Shown here: in pieces, positions 10,552 through 21,300 of the stretch
Numbering within the stretch: the stretch's first letter is position 1
How the letters are laid out: each line of letters opens with the position of its first letter
Program-made: the position numbers and the translations under genes
Assembly: GCF_015330165.1 (NCBI RefSeq)
Contig: NZ_JADDXT010000002.1
Coordinates: 3,499,646-3,563,645, forward strand
Origin: Zobellia roscoffensis
GTDB lineage: Bacteria; Bacteroidota; Bacteroidia; Flavobacteriales; Flavobacteriaceae
Direction: 5' to 3'
Length of the DNA stretch: 64,000 bases
The notes under the pieces: generated by a model
Databases searched by the model: none
Told to the model about the DNA's origin: nothing
What the model saw: the letters and a program-made list of their open reading frames with translations, nothing else

Positions 10552-11271
10552 ATGCTGCAAAGATTATATTTCATTTTACTCTGCTTTGTGTTACAGAGTT
10601 GTGCTGCCCAATCAAAATATAAATTGGTTGATGCTGAACAAGAAACAGTCATAAAAGAGAACTATAGCTATTATTTATACTTCCCAGAAGGATATGATGA
10701 AAAGCCGGAAGAGGAGTATCCTTTACTGTTATTCCTTCATGGCGGGGGAGAGTCAGGAGATAGCTTGGTATATGTAAAAAGAAATGGACCGCCTAAATTA
10801 ATTAAAAGAGGGAAGAAGTTTCCTTTCATGATTTTAGCGCCCCAGAATCCGCAAAAGAAAATGTGGTGGAACACACGTTCCGTAATGCAATTACTAGATA
10901 CTATAGTAGCGAACAATCGCGTGGACAAAAATAGAATTTATCTAACCGGACTCAGTAGAGGAGGAGGGGCGGCTTGGGAAATGGCCGTTCAGTACCCTAC
11001 AAAGTTTGCTGCCATGGCCGTTGTTTGTGGAATGACACCTTTGCCCTATGCTTCTTGGATAGATAAGAAAATGCCCATTTGGGTTTTCCATGGCGAGGAA
11101 GACCAATCCATTCCAATTTCAGAATCGGAAACCATGGTTTCTAAATTAAAAAGTATGGGCCATGACATTCGTTTTACCAAATATCCTGGCGTTGGCCACG
11201 ATTCTTGGATTAAAGCTTATGAAGATGATGAGCTATATGAATGGTTTATGGAACAGGAACGACAGGAGTGA
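10552..11271 (+). CDS. alpha/beta-hydrolase (esterase D/PHB-depolymerase-like) lipoprotein
   Basis: A 239-residue lipoprotein with a lipobox VLQSC (Cys17) and an alpha/beta-hydrolase fold. Visible active-site features are an oxyanion-hole HGGGESG (63-69), a nucleophile elbow GLSRG with Ser135, an acid residue at Asp184 (GEEDQSIP), and a catalytic His216 (GVGHDSW). This matches the predicted-peptidase/CE1-like esterase group that acts on acylated polysaccharides or small esters in Bacteroidota. It stands alone between the adhesin terminator and the cytochrome/FG-GAP gene, which follows 93 bases later on the same strand. It may belong functionally with the SusCD locus, but that is inference from position only. 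The exact substrate is not predictable. Confidence 0.82.
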   Translation: MLQRLYFILLCFVLQSCAAQSKYKLVDAEQETVIKENYSYYLYFPEGYDEKPEEEYPLLLFLHGGGESGDSLVYVKRNGPPKLIKRGKKFPFMILAPQNPQKKMWWNTRSVMQLLDTIVANNRVDKNRIYLTGLSRGGGAAWEMAVQYPTKFAAMAVVCGMTPLPYASWIDKKMPIWVFHGEEDQSIPISESETMVSKLKSMGHDIRFTKYPGVGHDSWIKAYEDDELYEWFMEQERQE

Positions 11272-11364
11272 GTAAATGATTGATTAGGTCTAAATTAGGA
11301 AAAAGTACCCTGTCTGTTTTTATTTGTTTCAAAATTTAATCTCTTTTTTATTAGCGATATTTTA

Positions 11365-12876
11365 ATGAAAGGTTTTGTACAATTGATAATTCCGATATTA
11401 TTCTTTGTGAGTTGTTCAGAGAATATGTCTAAAAAAGGGGGTGAATTATTTGTGACCCAATGTTCTAGTTGTCATGCTTTACCAAGGATTAAAGATTTGC
11501 CAAAGAATTTATGGAGAGATCAAGTACTGCCAGAAATGGGAGCCAGAATGGGTATTAGTGTTTCTGACTATAATCTACTCGGTGGCTTTTCATTTCAAGA
11601 GCAACATGCTATTCTAAATTCGGGTATATATAGTGTGAAGCCTCAAACTTCGCTAGAAGATTGGAAGTTACTTAATGAATATATAATTTCCGTTGCTCCA
11701 GATAGTTTGAAAAATAACCAGTATCAAATTCAGGTGGCCGAACTTAGTAATTTTGAATTCTCACCTGTTGATGTAGATAGTTCAGATGGTAGTTCGATTA
11801 TGTTTGCAAAGTTCGACACAGTAAAAAATAAATTGAACATTGCAGACACTAGAGGACGGGTATTTGAATACGATAAAGAGGATAAAAGCTTAAAGAAACT
11901 CCTTAATGGAAGTGGGCCTATTTCTAGCTTTATTGAAAATGATAGCATACAGTACGTTACATCTATTGGGTCGTTAAGTCCTACGGAAATTGTTAATGGA
12001 AGAATATTTGAAATTAACGATAATACGGTTCAATCTTTACCAATTGATTTTCATAGGCCTGTTCATACTAGCGTATATGATTTTGACGAAGATGGTATAG
12101 ATGAAATTTTGGTCTGCGAATATGGAAATTTAACGGGTAGCTTATCGTTAATATCTAAGTCACCAAGTAATATTTTTAAAAAGAAAATATTATTGGGGCA
12201 ACCTGGAACTATAAGGACAATTGTAAGAGATATGAATGGGGATGGAAAAAGTGATATTGTTGTTATGACTGCTCAGGGAAATGAGGGGGTTTCAATTCTC
12301 TATCAAACTGATAGTTTGAATTTTAAATCTGAACAAGTAATTCATTTTAGTCCGGTATATGGCAGTAGTTGGTTTGAAATGGTTGATTACGACAACGACG
12401 GAGATCAAGATATAATTACTGTTCATGGGGACAATGCAGATAAAACCCCAGTATTAAAACCATACCATGGGATGCGTATTCATTTGAATGATGGAGCTAA
12501 TAATTTTGAAGAGATTTTTTTCTTTCCTTTAAATGGAGCCACACGTTCTGTTAGTGCGGATTTTGACCAAGATGGGGATATAGATTTTGGTCTAATTTCA
12601 ACTTTTCCTGATTATAAAAACCATCCAGAAATGTCATTTGTTTATTTGGAAAATGTAGATCAGGACAAGTTTAGGTTTGAAACTAAAATTTTAGGAAGTG
12701 ATTTTTCTGGGCGATGGTTTTTGATAGATTCAGGAGATTTTGATCAAGACGGAGACATAGATATAGCTTTAAGTTGTGCAACTTTTAATTTCACGGCTGT
12801 GCCCAGTAAATTGGCACAGGTTTATGAAGATAATCCTTGGGATATGTTGATATTGGAAAATCTACTTATAAATTAA
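11365..12876 (+). CDS. lipoprotein with c-type heme motif fused to FG-GAP/VCBS repeats
   Basis: A 503-residue lipoprotein (lipobox FFVSC, Cys17). Directly after the anchor is a cytochrome-like segment with CSSCH at 33-37 and a possible distal Met in LPEMGARMG (55-63). From about residue 130 onward there is a beta-propeller of FG-GAP/VCBS repeats with Ca2+-binding-like loops such as DFDEDGIDE, DMNGDGKSD, DYDNDGDQD and two DFDQDGDID. The heme segment resembles the small 'CxxCH..P..LP...W' cytochromes of marine Bacteroidota and Planctomycetes. It faces the 1194-residue FG-GAP/UnbV gene, with stop codons only one base apart, so the two genes share sequence-family content and a convergent junction without a terminator. 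An extracytoplasmic electron-transfer or ligand-sensing role is inference. Confidence 0.8.
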   Translation: MKGFVQLIIPILFFVSCSENMSKKGGELFVTQCSSCHALPRIKDLPKNLWRDQVLPEMGARMGISVSDYNLLGGFSFQEQHAILNSGIYSVKPQTSLEDWKLLNEYIISVAPDSLKNNQYQIQVAELSNFEFSPVDVDSSDGSSIMFAKFDTVKNKLNIADTRGRVFEYDKEDKSLKKLLNGSGPISSFIENDSIQYVTSIGSLSPTEIVNGRIFEINDNTVQSLPIDFHRPVHTSVYDFDEDGIDEILVCEYGNLTGSLSLISKSPSNIFKKKILLGQPGTIRTIVRDMNGDGKSDIVVMTAQGNEGVSILYQTDSLNFKSEQVIHFSPVYGSSWFEMVDYDNDGDQDIITVHGDNADKTPVLKPYHGMRIHLNDGANNFEEIFFFPLNGATRSVSADFDQDGDIDFGLISTFPDYKNHPEMSFVYLENVDQDKFRFETKILGSDFSGRWFLIDSGDFDQDGDIDIALSCATFNFTAVPSKLAQVYEDNPWDMLILENLLIN

Positions 12877-12877
12877 T

Positions 12878-15800
12878 TTAAGGCTGAAATTGCCTTGTTA
12901 GATTACCATTGTTATTATAGAAACGAATTTTTTTATAATCAGAGTTTATGTCAATAAACCTTCCTGACTGAGATTGAAAAGTGCTTCCCCAGTAGAATTC
13001 ATGCATCTGTTTTTTGCCGTTAGATAAGTCTAAATAAACCTTCACTTCATTTGGTTTTAATGTAAAGGTTTTTGTATTGGATATCTTAGATTTAGAAAAT
13101 ACTTTTAAAGAGTCATTGTTTTGAGAGGCAGTTATAAGTGTTTTTTCGGCACCACCTCTTAACTTTACCAGTGCTTTTGCGTCTCCAGGTATAAAGAAAC
13201 CACTATTGTCTAAGGAGACAGGAACAAAACGACCATTGCCATTATTTTTAAGCAAGATTCCTATAAAAGCATCTGCAGGCCCTTGCTGTACTTCCATACC
13301 ATAATCGTTACCTACTAGAAGAATATCAGTTAGGTTGTCCGTATTGAAATCCAACGGCAGAATTCCGTAGACCGGTGCAAACTGCGCTTGGATAGGTAAT
13401 GGATGTATTTTAAATTGATTATTTCCTAAGTTCTCTATCCATGAGCTTTTCATATAAGTTAAGGAGTCTACCTGAGCGTCATCTAGAAGACCATCCGTAA
13501 ACATTTCAGGAAGTGTAGATTCTCCAAATGCACCGTATGAATTGAAAATCTTTCGTATTCCCACATATTGTTTGGTGACATCTTGCCAAGGGTGGTAGAG
13601 ATATTCTTTTCTTGTGCCAATGCTATCTCTAAGATAAAAAGAAATTAGTGGGTCAATAGAGCCGTTCTGATCTAAATCTTTTGCGTAAATACGTACAGGT
13701 TCTTTTTTAGAACCTTTGAAGTTTATATTATTCCCAACATTTCCAGCAATATAGTCTATGTCTCCATCATTATCCAAATCGGAAGCAGCTAGACTATTCC
13801 ACCAGCCAAAATGTTTTTGAATTCCTGTGCTGGCTGTTATTTCAAATAATTTACCATTCTCATTTCTAAAAAAACGTAAGGGAGCCCATTCTGAAGCTAA
13901 AATAAGGTCAGGCCAAGAGTCACCATTAAAATCGGTCCAAAGGGCATCGCTAATCAAACCAGGGTATTCAAGATTTGGATTAATTGTTTTAGTTACATCT
14001 GTAAATTTGATTTTATCCTTAGTACTATCGTTTCGTAAAATGTAAGAACGATCGGACATAGGGTATGAAAAGGGTAATACTCTACTTCCAATAAATAAAT
14101 CTAAGTCTCCATCATGGTCAAAGTCAGCGGCTTTAACTGTAGATGAATTTGTTTTCATTTCTGGGAGGCCATTTTCTAATTTAGAAAAATGACCATTTCC
14201 ATCATTTATCATTAAAATATCTTGATAATAATTATGGCCAATAGGATATTGTGCGCAACCACGAGCTATGAATAAATCCAAGTCACCATCTTTATCTGCA
14301 TCAAAGAGTAGAGTTCCTGCATCTTCTTCCTCTAGTTCATCGGATTTTTTATAGGCAACTTCAATTTGATTAAAAGTTTGGTCAGGGTTTTGAATAAACC
14401 ATTTTTCTTTAAAATTCCTGCTTGCGGCAACAAACATATCTTCTAAGCCATCATTATTTATATCGCCTACAGAAAGAGAAGGGCCGTATTGCGAAAATTT
14501 ATGAGGTAAGGTGCTTTGAAAATTAAAATCAATAAAATCATGATCTAAAGAAAGATGTTCTAGATTATATTTATGGGTAACATTTTGAAAAATTGTATTT
14601 GATTCTGGTTTTTTAGGAGAATAGGTCTGAATTGCCTGAGCGCTATATGTAATCTCTAAGAGAGAGTCTATTGCGGTAGTTTTAACCATTTGACACTCCC
14701 TATTTGGCCAAGTGATTAACAGGCTATCTATACTTTTCTTCTTTCCCAATCCAAAATGGAAAGTGAGCTCTGGTTGAGAAAGGTATCCTCGCCCAGATAA
14801 TAGGGACTTTTTCTGATGTAAGGTATCCGAAAAAATTTCGATATACGACCCAATAGCATTGGGGTTATTTTCCTTTCCATTCAATTTTATTCGGAGGTAG
14901 TGCTGATGTTTTTCATGTTCATTGGATTTGTTTTCCAATAACAGTGCATTATCATTAATATTATTTACAACTAAATCCAAATCTCCATCTTGATCAAGGT
15001 CTCCGTAAGCGGCACCGGTTGAGTAGGTGGGCAGATTTAACCCCCAATCTTTAGTACTATCTTTAAATTTTAAATTACCTTGATTGTTGAACATAAAGTT
15101 GGGAATCTTTATTTCGGGTATTGCCGCAAGTAATTTCTCTTTGGATAGTAACCTACTTGAACTAGCCCTGAAATCCCCAAAATCTCTATCTGTTACGTCT
15201 TTAGGAAAGCCATTTGTAATAAAAAGGTCTTGTAGCCCATCATTATTATAATCAGCAAAAAGTGGGGCCCAGCTCCAGTCCGTCTCTTTTGTATCTGTTA
15301 ACATAGCTATTTCCGCATATACAGGCAATTCTGTTTCTGGATTGGTTCCTAGTTGTGTTTGAAGTGTATTACGTGCATACTGTTTTTCGTAATCGTATTT
15401 TTTAATGAATATTTCTTTCTGATAATTACTAGGACCTTGAAACAGTTTTTTTCTTTTGTTATAATATGGAAGCATTTCAGTAGTAAACAATTCTAGGTTT
15501 CCATTATTATTAATGTCTGCCGCATCACTGCCCATTGAAGATAGAGAGAAGTGTTTAAATATTTTACGCGCCTCATTAGTAAAAGTACCGTTCTGGTTGT
15601 TAATATAAATTAAATCACTACTTAAGAAATCATTAGCAACATAAATATCTGGCCAGCCATCACTATTAAAATCGTTGATTAAAGTGCTATGGCTATAACC
15701 ATGGAATTTAATACCCGCTTTTTCAGAAATATCTACAAACTTCTGTTTATTAAGTATAGTGTCAAAAACGTTTTCATAGAGACGGTCTTTACTCATGGAA

Positions 15801-16462
15801 GAGCCATCATCTTCAATAGGTCTAAAATCACTAGGGTCAATACCCTCAATTCGGTTCACACCAATAAACAAATCTAGATCACCATCGTTATCAAAATCAA
15901 AAAATTGAGCATGCGACGAGTATGTATTATCTGCAATACCATATTCCTTGGCCATTTCCTTGAAGCTAGGTATTCCTTGGGAATTATTGCCTTGATTAAT
16001 ATATAGCAAGTTTTCTCTTCTGTTTTCCTTTTTCCTAAAAGTATTACAAACATAGATATCCATCAATCCATCCGCATTAATATCAATAATGGATACACCA
16101 GAAGACCATTGTAACGAATCTCTTTTTTTTATAAGGGAGGTCTCAGTAATATCTTTAAAATTCAGACCTTTTAGGTTTAAAAAGAGTTTATTTTCAACTT
16201 GGTTCCCTGCAAAAAAAATGTCATCGAACCCATCACCGTTTATATCTCCTAGAGCAACTCCCGCACCATTATATACGAATTCATTATCCATTATATTAAT
16301 AGAATCATTTTCAATAAGTTGATTATTGAATACGAGATTAGAAACTTTTTGGTTTACAATTACAAACCTAGTTGAAGGTAATTGCTCTTTGCAACTAGTA
16401 AAAAGCAAGAGTATAACAATGGAACAGGAATATAATATTTTGGAAATGGTATTTATTTTCAT
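12878..16462 (-). CDS. FG-GAP/VCBS-repeat lipoprotein with ASPIC/UnbV domain (CRTAC1-like)
   Basis: A 1194-residue lipoprotein (LFTSC, Cys24). It has a first set of FG-GAP repeats (about 50-510) with Asp-rich loops such as DINGDGFDD and DFDNDGDLD. An ASPIC/UnbV domain follows at about 520-600, recognisable by RGYLSQ, HFGLG and ITWPN. A second propeller-like set runs from about 640 to 1100 (DINNDGLED, DFDHDGDLD, DLDNDGDID). In Bacteroidota such proteins are often encoded beside SusC/SusD and are automatically named 'VCBS repeat' or 'RNA-binding' proteins; no function is established. It lies 102 bases downstream of susD, but a strong hairpin stands between, and a near-consensus promoter lies just before its ATG. 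It is probably a surface-exposed accessory of the SusCD complex (inference). Confidence 0.85.
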   Translation of the reverse strand: MKINTISKILYSCSIVILLLFTSCKEQLPSTRFVIVNQKVSNLVFNNQLIENDSINIMDNEFVYNGAGVALGDINGDGFDDIFFAGNQVENKLFLNLKGLNFKDITETSLIKKRDSLQWSSGVSIIDINADGLMDIYVCNTFRKKENRRENLLYINQGNNSQGIPSFKEMAKEYGIADNTYSSHAQFFDFDNDGDLDLFIGVNRIEGIDPSDFRPIEDDGSSMSKDRLYENVFDTILNKQKFVDISEKAGIKFHGYSHSTLINDFNSDGWPDIYVANDFLSSDLIYINNQNGTFTNEARKIFKHFSLSSMGSDAADINNNGNLELFTTEMLPYYNKRKKLFQGPSNYQKEIFIKKYDYEKQYARNTLQTQLGTNPETELPVYAEIAMLTDTKETDWSWAPLFADYNNDGLQDLFITNGFPKDVTDRDFGDFRASSSRLLSKEKLLAAIPEIKIPNFMFNNQGNLKFKDSTKDWGLNLPTYSTGAAYGDLDQDGDLDLVVNNINDNALLLENKSNEHEKHQHYLRIKLNGKENNPNAIGSYIEIFSDTLHQKKSLLSGRGYLSQPELTFHFGLGKKKSIDSLLITWPNRECQMVKTTAIDSLLEITYSAQAIQTYSPKKPESNTIFQNVTHKYNLEHLSLDHDFIDFNFQSTLPHKFSQYGPSLSVGDINNDGLEDMFVAASRNFKEKWFIQNPDQTFNQIEVAYKKSDELEEEDAGTLLFDADKDGDLDLFIARGCAQYPIGHNYYQDILMINDGNGHFSKLENGLPEMKTNSSTVKAADFDHDGDLDLFIGSRVLPFSYPMSDRSYILRNDSTKDKIKFTDVTKTINPNLEYPGLISDALWTDFNGDSWPDLILASEWAPLRFFRNENGKLFEITASTGIQKHFGWWNSLAASDLDNDGDIDYIAGNVGNNINFKGSKKEPVRIYAKDLDQNGSIDPLISFYLRDSIGTRKEYLYHPWQDVTKQYVGIRKIFNSYGAFGESTLPEMFTDGLLDDAQVDSLTYMKSSWIENLGNNQFKIHPLPIQAQFAPVYGILPLDFNTDNLTDILLVGNDYGMEVQQGPADAFIGILLKNNGNGRFVPVSLDNSGFFIPGDAKALVKLRGGAEKTLITASQNNDSLKVFSKSKISNTKTFTLKPNEVKVYLDLSNGKKQMHEFYWGSTFQSQSGRFIDINSDYKKIRFYNNNGNLTRQFQP

Positions 16463-16487
16463 TTGATTCTAGAGATATACAGGTCTA

Positions 16488-16518
16488 CAAATATGCGAGA
16501 AGGTTAAGATATAAACAA
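16488..16518 (-). promoter_or_regulatory. candidate promoter of the FG-GAP/UnbV gene
   Basis: Reading the minus strand, TTG (16518-16516) is followed after 20 bases by CATATTTG (16495-16488), one mismatch from the Bacteroidota -7 box TAnnTTTG. The ATG lies 25 bases further on at 16462. The element sits after the susD terminator hairpin, so it would let this gene be expressed separately from susCD. Confidence 0.4.
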
Positions 16519-16546
16519 AGAAAGCTGCTCAATTGAGCAGCTTTCT
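16519..16546 (-). terminator. perfect 28-bp palindrome, terminator after susD
   Basis: AGAAAGCTGCTCAA (16519-16532) is exactly mirrored by TTGAGCAGCTTTCT (16533-16546), giving a 14-bp stem with no mismatch. On the minus strand it begins 18 bases after the susD stop and is followed by TTGTTTATAT, a U-rich tail. It should terminate or attenuate the susCD transcript before the FG-GAP/UnbV gene. A palindrome this symmetric could also bind a dimeric protein. Confidence 0.75.
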
Positions 16547-16564
16547 AAGTGTAACATTAAATTA

Positions 16565-18310
16565 TTAGTATCCAGGATTCTGAGATAAAACGCCTGGTTG
16601 TAAATCAAGTTGGGTTTGAGGAATAGCTCTATATTCATCTTTGCCAGCAGTAAAGTTCGCTCCGGAGTAGGCAGATTGTAAAAATTGCACTTCATAATCA
16701 AGATAGTAATTGATTTCTTCTGCTGCAATTCCCCATCTTACCAAGTCAAAGAAACGATGCCCTTCACCCGACAGCTCTAGTTTTCTTTCAAAACGTACTG
16801 CTTCTGTGGCTGATTCTTTGTTGGCAAACTGAGCAGCTGAGTATTCTGAAATATTATAGTTGGCTGCATCGGTACCATCTTCATTTTTAATCCAGAATTC
16901 AGATTTGGCCGCTCTGGCACGGACCATATTTACATAAGTCCTTGCTTTTTCAAGTGTTCCTGCTTCTATTTCTGCTTCAGCAGCCATCAGTAATACATCT
17001 GCAAAGCGTATAATTGGATAGTTCATAGTAGCGTATCCACGTGTCCATGAACTAGCGTCAGTAAGTGTACCTTCCTGATCAGCATAGTATACAAACTTTT
17101 TAGGCGAATATGGCCCTCCATAGGCCTGCACTCTTATCCATGCTTGACCTGGGTGAGGCCTCCAACCTAAATAAGGTATATCTCTTCTTCCAATTGAAAA
17201 GTCAATTCTAGGGTCAAGAGGGCCTGCATCTGGAGTAAATGGTTCCGTAGAAGCAATATCCATATCATTTTTTACTGCATTAGCGGGGTCGTTGTAGGAC
17301 TTATCTAATAGAGGAAGTCCATCAGCTCCAGTTCTAAACGAATTCGCTAATTCAAAGCTAGGCTGAAAAAAGCCACAACAATCACCAGGTCCTGCGTTAC
17401 CTGTAAGGTAAGGGTAATTTAAATCATCAAACCAGTTAGAGTTTTTTACATCACCTGTTTGATTTGAAGATTCAACATCCATAATCGCTTCTACATGATT
17501 GTCAAAAGCTGCGTTGAATACCTTCGCATAATCATCTAGCAAAGCATACTTTTCGCCATTCCATGCAACACCATTATCAATAACATCATCAAACCATGTT
17601 TTGGCTTCAGCATACTTCTTTTGATACAGCTTTGCTTTAGCCATATAAGATGCTGCAGCCCATTTGTTTACTCTTCCTGCATCAGTAGTTTCTGGAAGGT
17701 TGTCATAGGCATATTGAAAATCAGATTCAATCATAGCCCAAGCATCTCCGTCATTGGCTATTAAAACAATATCAGTAGGGAGTACGGTTTCGTCAAAAAC
17801 AACAATGTTATTGAAGTTTTTCTTTAAGTCAAAATAGAAATGACCTCGTAACATTCTAGCTTGAGCACTAATTTCGGTTATTTTTTCCGCAGGGAGAGAT
17901 TCACTACTTTTAGCAACTGTACTTAAAACCGTGTTACATCTGCTGACACCTTCATAACGTGCAGTCCACAAACCATTAACTTCTGAAAAAGTAGCATCTG
18001 CTTGGAACCTCTGGAAAGTGGCTAGCGAAGCTCCATCTCCTGGGTCAGTTCCTTTATTGGCATCCCCTCCAAGTACGGACCCTACAAGCCAGTGATTAGG
18101 AGTAGAGCCACGATTACCACCTAGGTTTCCATTAATCATGGAATAGGCACCAATTAAAAGGCCATCAATACCTTCGCTTGTGCTAACTTGGGCATCAGCT
18201 AAGGAGCCTGTTGGGGCTATTTCCAAAAACTCATCACTACAGGACACACTTAAGGTGAGTAGTGAGACCATAAGCACGGCCATCTTTTTTGAATTCAAAT
18301 TTGTTTTCAT
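16565..18310 (-). CDS. SusD/RagB family nutrient-binding outer membrane lipoprotein
   Basis: A 581-residue SusD-like lipoprotein (LSVSC, Cys24), the surface lid that captures ligand for its SusC partner. Typical family features are the N-terminal SDEFLEIAPTG segment, the TPR-like helical region with repeated 'AAEAEIEAG' and 'YVNMVRARA' (about 440-475), the 'RFERKLELSGEGHRFFDLVRWG' type signature (about 515-540), and the C-terminal RAIPQTQLDLQPG..NPGY. It lies 60 bases downstream of susC and is clearly co-transcribed with it. No glycoside hydrolase, lyase or sulfatase is adjacent, so the ligand cannot be inferred from neighbours. Confidence 0.95.
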   Translation of the reverse strand: MKTNLNSKKMAVLMVSLLTLSVSCSDEFLEIAPTGSLADAQVSTSEGIDGLLIGAYSMINGNLGGNRGSTPNHWLVGSVLGGDANKGTDPGDGASLATFQRFQADATFSEVNGLWTARYEGVSRCNTVLSTVAKSSESLPAEKITEISAQARMLRGHFYFDLKKNFNNIVVFDETVLPTDIVLIANDGDAWAMIESDFQYAYDNLPETTDAGRVNKWAAASYMAKAKLYQKKYAEAKTWFDDVIDNGVAWNGEKYALLDDYAKVFNAAFDNHVEAIMDVESSNQTGDVKNSNWFDDLNYPYLTGNAGPGDCCGFFQPSFELANSFRTGADGLPLLDKSYNDPANAVKNDMDIASTEPFTPDAGPLDPRIDFSIGRRDIPYLGWRPHPGQAWIRVQAYGGPYSPKKFVYYADQEGTLTDASSWTRGYATMNYPIIRFADVLLMAAEAEIEAGTLEKARTYVNMVRARAAKSEFWIKNEDGTDAANYNISEYSAAQFANKESATEAVRFERKLELSGEGHRFFDLVRWGIAAEEINYYLDYEVQFLQSAYSGANFTAGKDEYRAIPQTQLDLQPGVLSQNPGY

Positions 18311-18370
18311 AATATTTTTTTAAAATGCGATTTGTAACAGATATTCTTTACAAGATTTATTGTAATCGAA

Positions 18371-21300
18371 TTAAATTCCAATTTCAAAATTGATCATATA
18401 TTGTGGACCTACGGGATAGTTTCCTATATCAATACCAAAGTTGGTATCAGCACCACCACCAACACCTGGATCAATACCACTGTAATTTGTATACGTCCAT
18501 ATGTTGTTGGCAGAAAGACCTATTTTTAATTTGGTCAAACCTAATTTATCGGTTAGGTCTCCTCTAAAATCATAAGAAAAAGAAAGCCTTTGTAGTCTAA
18601 GGTAACTACCATCTTCAACATACCATGAGTTACCTACTGTGTTTGTGCTGAAGTTAGAAGCACTTTCCCATCTTGGAACCTGAGCATTATTACCTAGCTC
18701 TGGAGTCCAAGAATTAAAAGCTGCTGGCCCTTTTGCAGAACCTTCAAATACTCCATAAAAATCGGTGTACCATTTAGTTTGGTTCCAAATTTCGTTTCCT
18801 ATTGATGTGTACCAGTACGTTTCGAATTCTAATTTTTTATATTTAAAATTAAGAGTGAGGCCTCCTGTAAAATCTGGAACTGGACTACCCAAAAATTTAC
18901 GGTCATCCGTAGTAATTCTTCCATCACCATTTACATCTTCATACTTGAAACGACCTAAACCTTGACCATCTTGAGCATCAACCGTTTCCCCTTCTTCATT
19001 TACATAGGAGCTTGCATCAAGTTCAGCTTGACTATTAAAATACCCGGTTACATTGTAACCATAAAAAGAAGAAAGTGAATGACCTACAGCATTTCTAGTG
19101 GCCACAATATCTCTAACTGACGGACCATCGAAAAAGTCAACACCTGGCGCCAATTCTTCAATTTCATTCGTTAAGAAAGCTCCTGTTACTCTAGCTTCAA
19201 AAGAAAAGTCTTCAGTAAAGTTACCCCTACCGATAATTTCAAAATCAATTCCTTTGTTAGACATTGTTGCAATGTTTACAGAAGGTGCAGCTGCATAATT
19301 TCCAGTAACACCTGGTAATGGTAGTTGGTAAAGAAGGTCTTCCGTATCTTTTTGCCACCAGTCAAAAATAAATTCTAATCTGTTATTGAAGAAACTGGCA
19401 TCAAAACCAATGTTCAGAGTTGTACTGGTTTCCCATTTAGCATCAGGATTACCAATACGGCTTGCGGCAAAACCTTCATCAGTGCCAGATGCTTGCCCTG
19501 TTGTTTGATAAAAAGTACTTGACCTATCAGACGCATATAGAGAATATTGGTTATTTGGATCTACATTGTTTGAGTTACCCATTTGTCCCCAACCAGCACG
19601 AATTTTCAAATCGCTTACAACTTCTTGGTCTTGCAAAAAAGGCTCACCAATTACACGCCATGCCCCAGATACTGCGGGAAACACTCCGTATCGATTGTTT
19701 TCTCCAAAACGAGAAGATCCATCACGACGAAGAACTCCGGTAATGTAATATTTATCATCAAAATTATAATCTAATTTACCAAATAAAGAATAAAAGTTTA
19801 CTCCTTTAAATTGGCTACTGTTAACAACAGGGCTCTGTACTACGCTTAAACTTTGAAAATCAAGATCTGTAGAGAATGGATTAATACCAGAACCACTTAT
19901 ATTACGACCTTTACCCGTATTTAATGCTTCTATACCAGCTAAAGCTTTTACCCGATGCTTGCCAAATAACTTATCATAGCTAGCAGTATTAGTAAATGTC
20001 CAGTTGAAGAAGTAGCTACTACCCTCACTATATCCATTACTTGCTTGAGGTTCAGAATCTCCTAAATACTTGTAGGAATAGGAATTGTAATAGGAATTGG
20101 AATAGGTACCTCCAAGGCTTGATCTAATTGTTAAACCGTCAATTGGTTTTAAAAGAACATATATATTTCCTGTTCCTCCAACAGCATATGCTTTATCGTC
20201 ACCATCATCATTTTTCAATACGCGAACAGGGTTACGAGCGTTACCAAAACCAGCAGCTTTTGTACTAGCGTAGCTGCCAAATTCATCATATACAGGAATT
20301 ATTGATGGCATACGAATAGCTGATAGAATAACAGATTCGTCATCTGCACCACCAATACCGCCGCCGCCGCCAAATCCTCCTGTTACAGAGCGATAAGTGG
20401 CTTGGAAATTTTCTCCAATACTCAACCAAGGTGCAATGTCCCATTCTGAGTTGAAACGAGCCGTGTAACGCACAAATTCGTTTTCAAGTAAAATACCAGA
20501 TTGGTTTTGTCCTGAAATACCAGAATAGAATCTACCATTATCAGTACCACCGTCAAACCCAACGGAGAATCTGCTAATAGGAGCAATTCTGGTGATTTCT
20601 TTGTACCAATTTGTTCCGGCTAAGTTGGGCTTAATCAAAAAAGTATTATCGGGGTCGTTCTCATAATTAGCTTGAATCTGAGCAAGATTTACCTGACTGG
20701 CAGAAGCTCCACTTACTCCATCTGCATATAGATAGTCCGGTAAAGTAGCGATTGCGTTCGATCCATATTGAGGATGTCTGTAATCAACAGGGTCTCCACT
20801 TACTGAAGCATCATTCTCATACGCTATGTGGGTATACCTTGCTTGGTCTTGAGGGCTTAATATTTCTAAAGCACCACCAACATTAGGGTCAGTCACACCA
20901 CTAGATATGTTTACCGTCATTTCAGTCTTGCGCTTACCTCTTTTACCTTGTTTGGTTGTGTAAACTACAACACCATTTGCTGCTCTTGCTCCGTATATGG
21001 AAGCTGCGGCAGCATCCTTCAGAACAGTAGTAGTTTCAATATCATCTGGATTTAAGAATTCAGTATTTGATACAGGAAGCCCATCTACAACATATAACGG
21101 TTCATTACCTCCAAAAGCACCAAAACCACGAATTCTGATTTGACTAGTAGTTCCTGGTTGCCCATTTGTAATAACAGTAACACCAGCAACTCTACCTTGT
21201 AACTGCTGCTCTACGTTACCAGAAGGAATTGCTGCTAACTCTTCCGCCTTTACAATGGAAACGGCGGCTGTTGTTTCTCGTTTTGTCTCTGTTTGGTAAC

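Noticed and set aside
16504..16728. 74-codon minus-strand frame covering the end of susD and the terminator hairpin
   Set aside because: It overlaps the SusD C-terminus in another frame and reads through the palindrome; no protein evidence.
19462..19774. Three overlapping plus-strand frames of 60-93 codons inside susC
   Set aside because: They are shadows of the beta-barrel coding sequence in other frames, without starts or motifs of their own.
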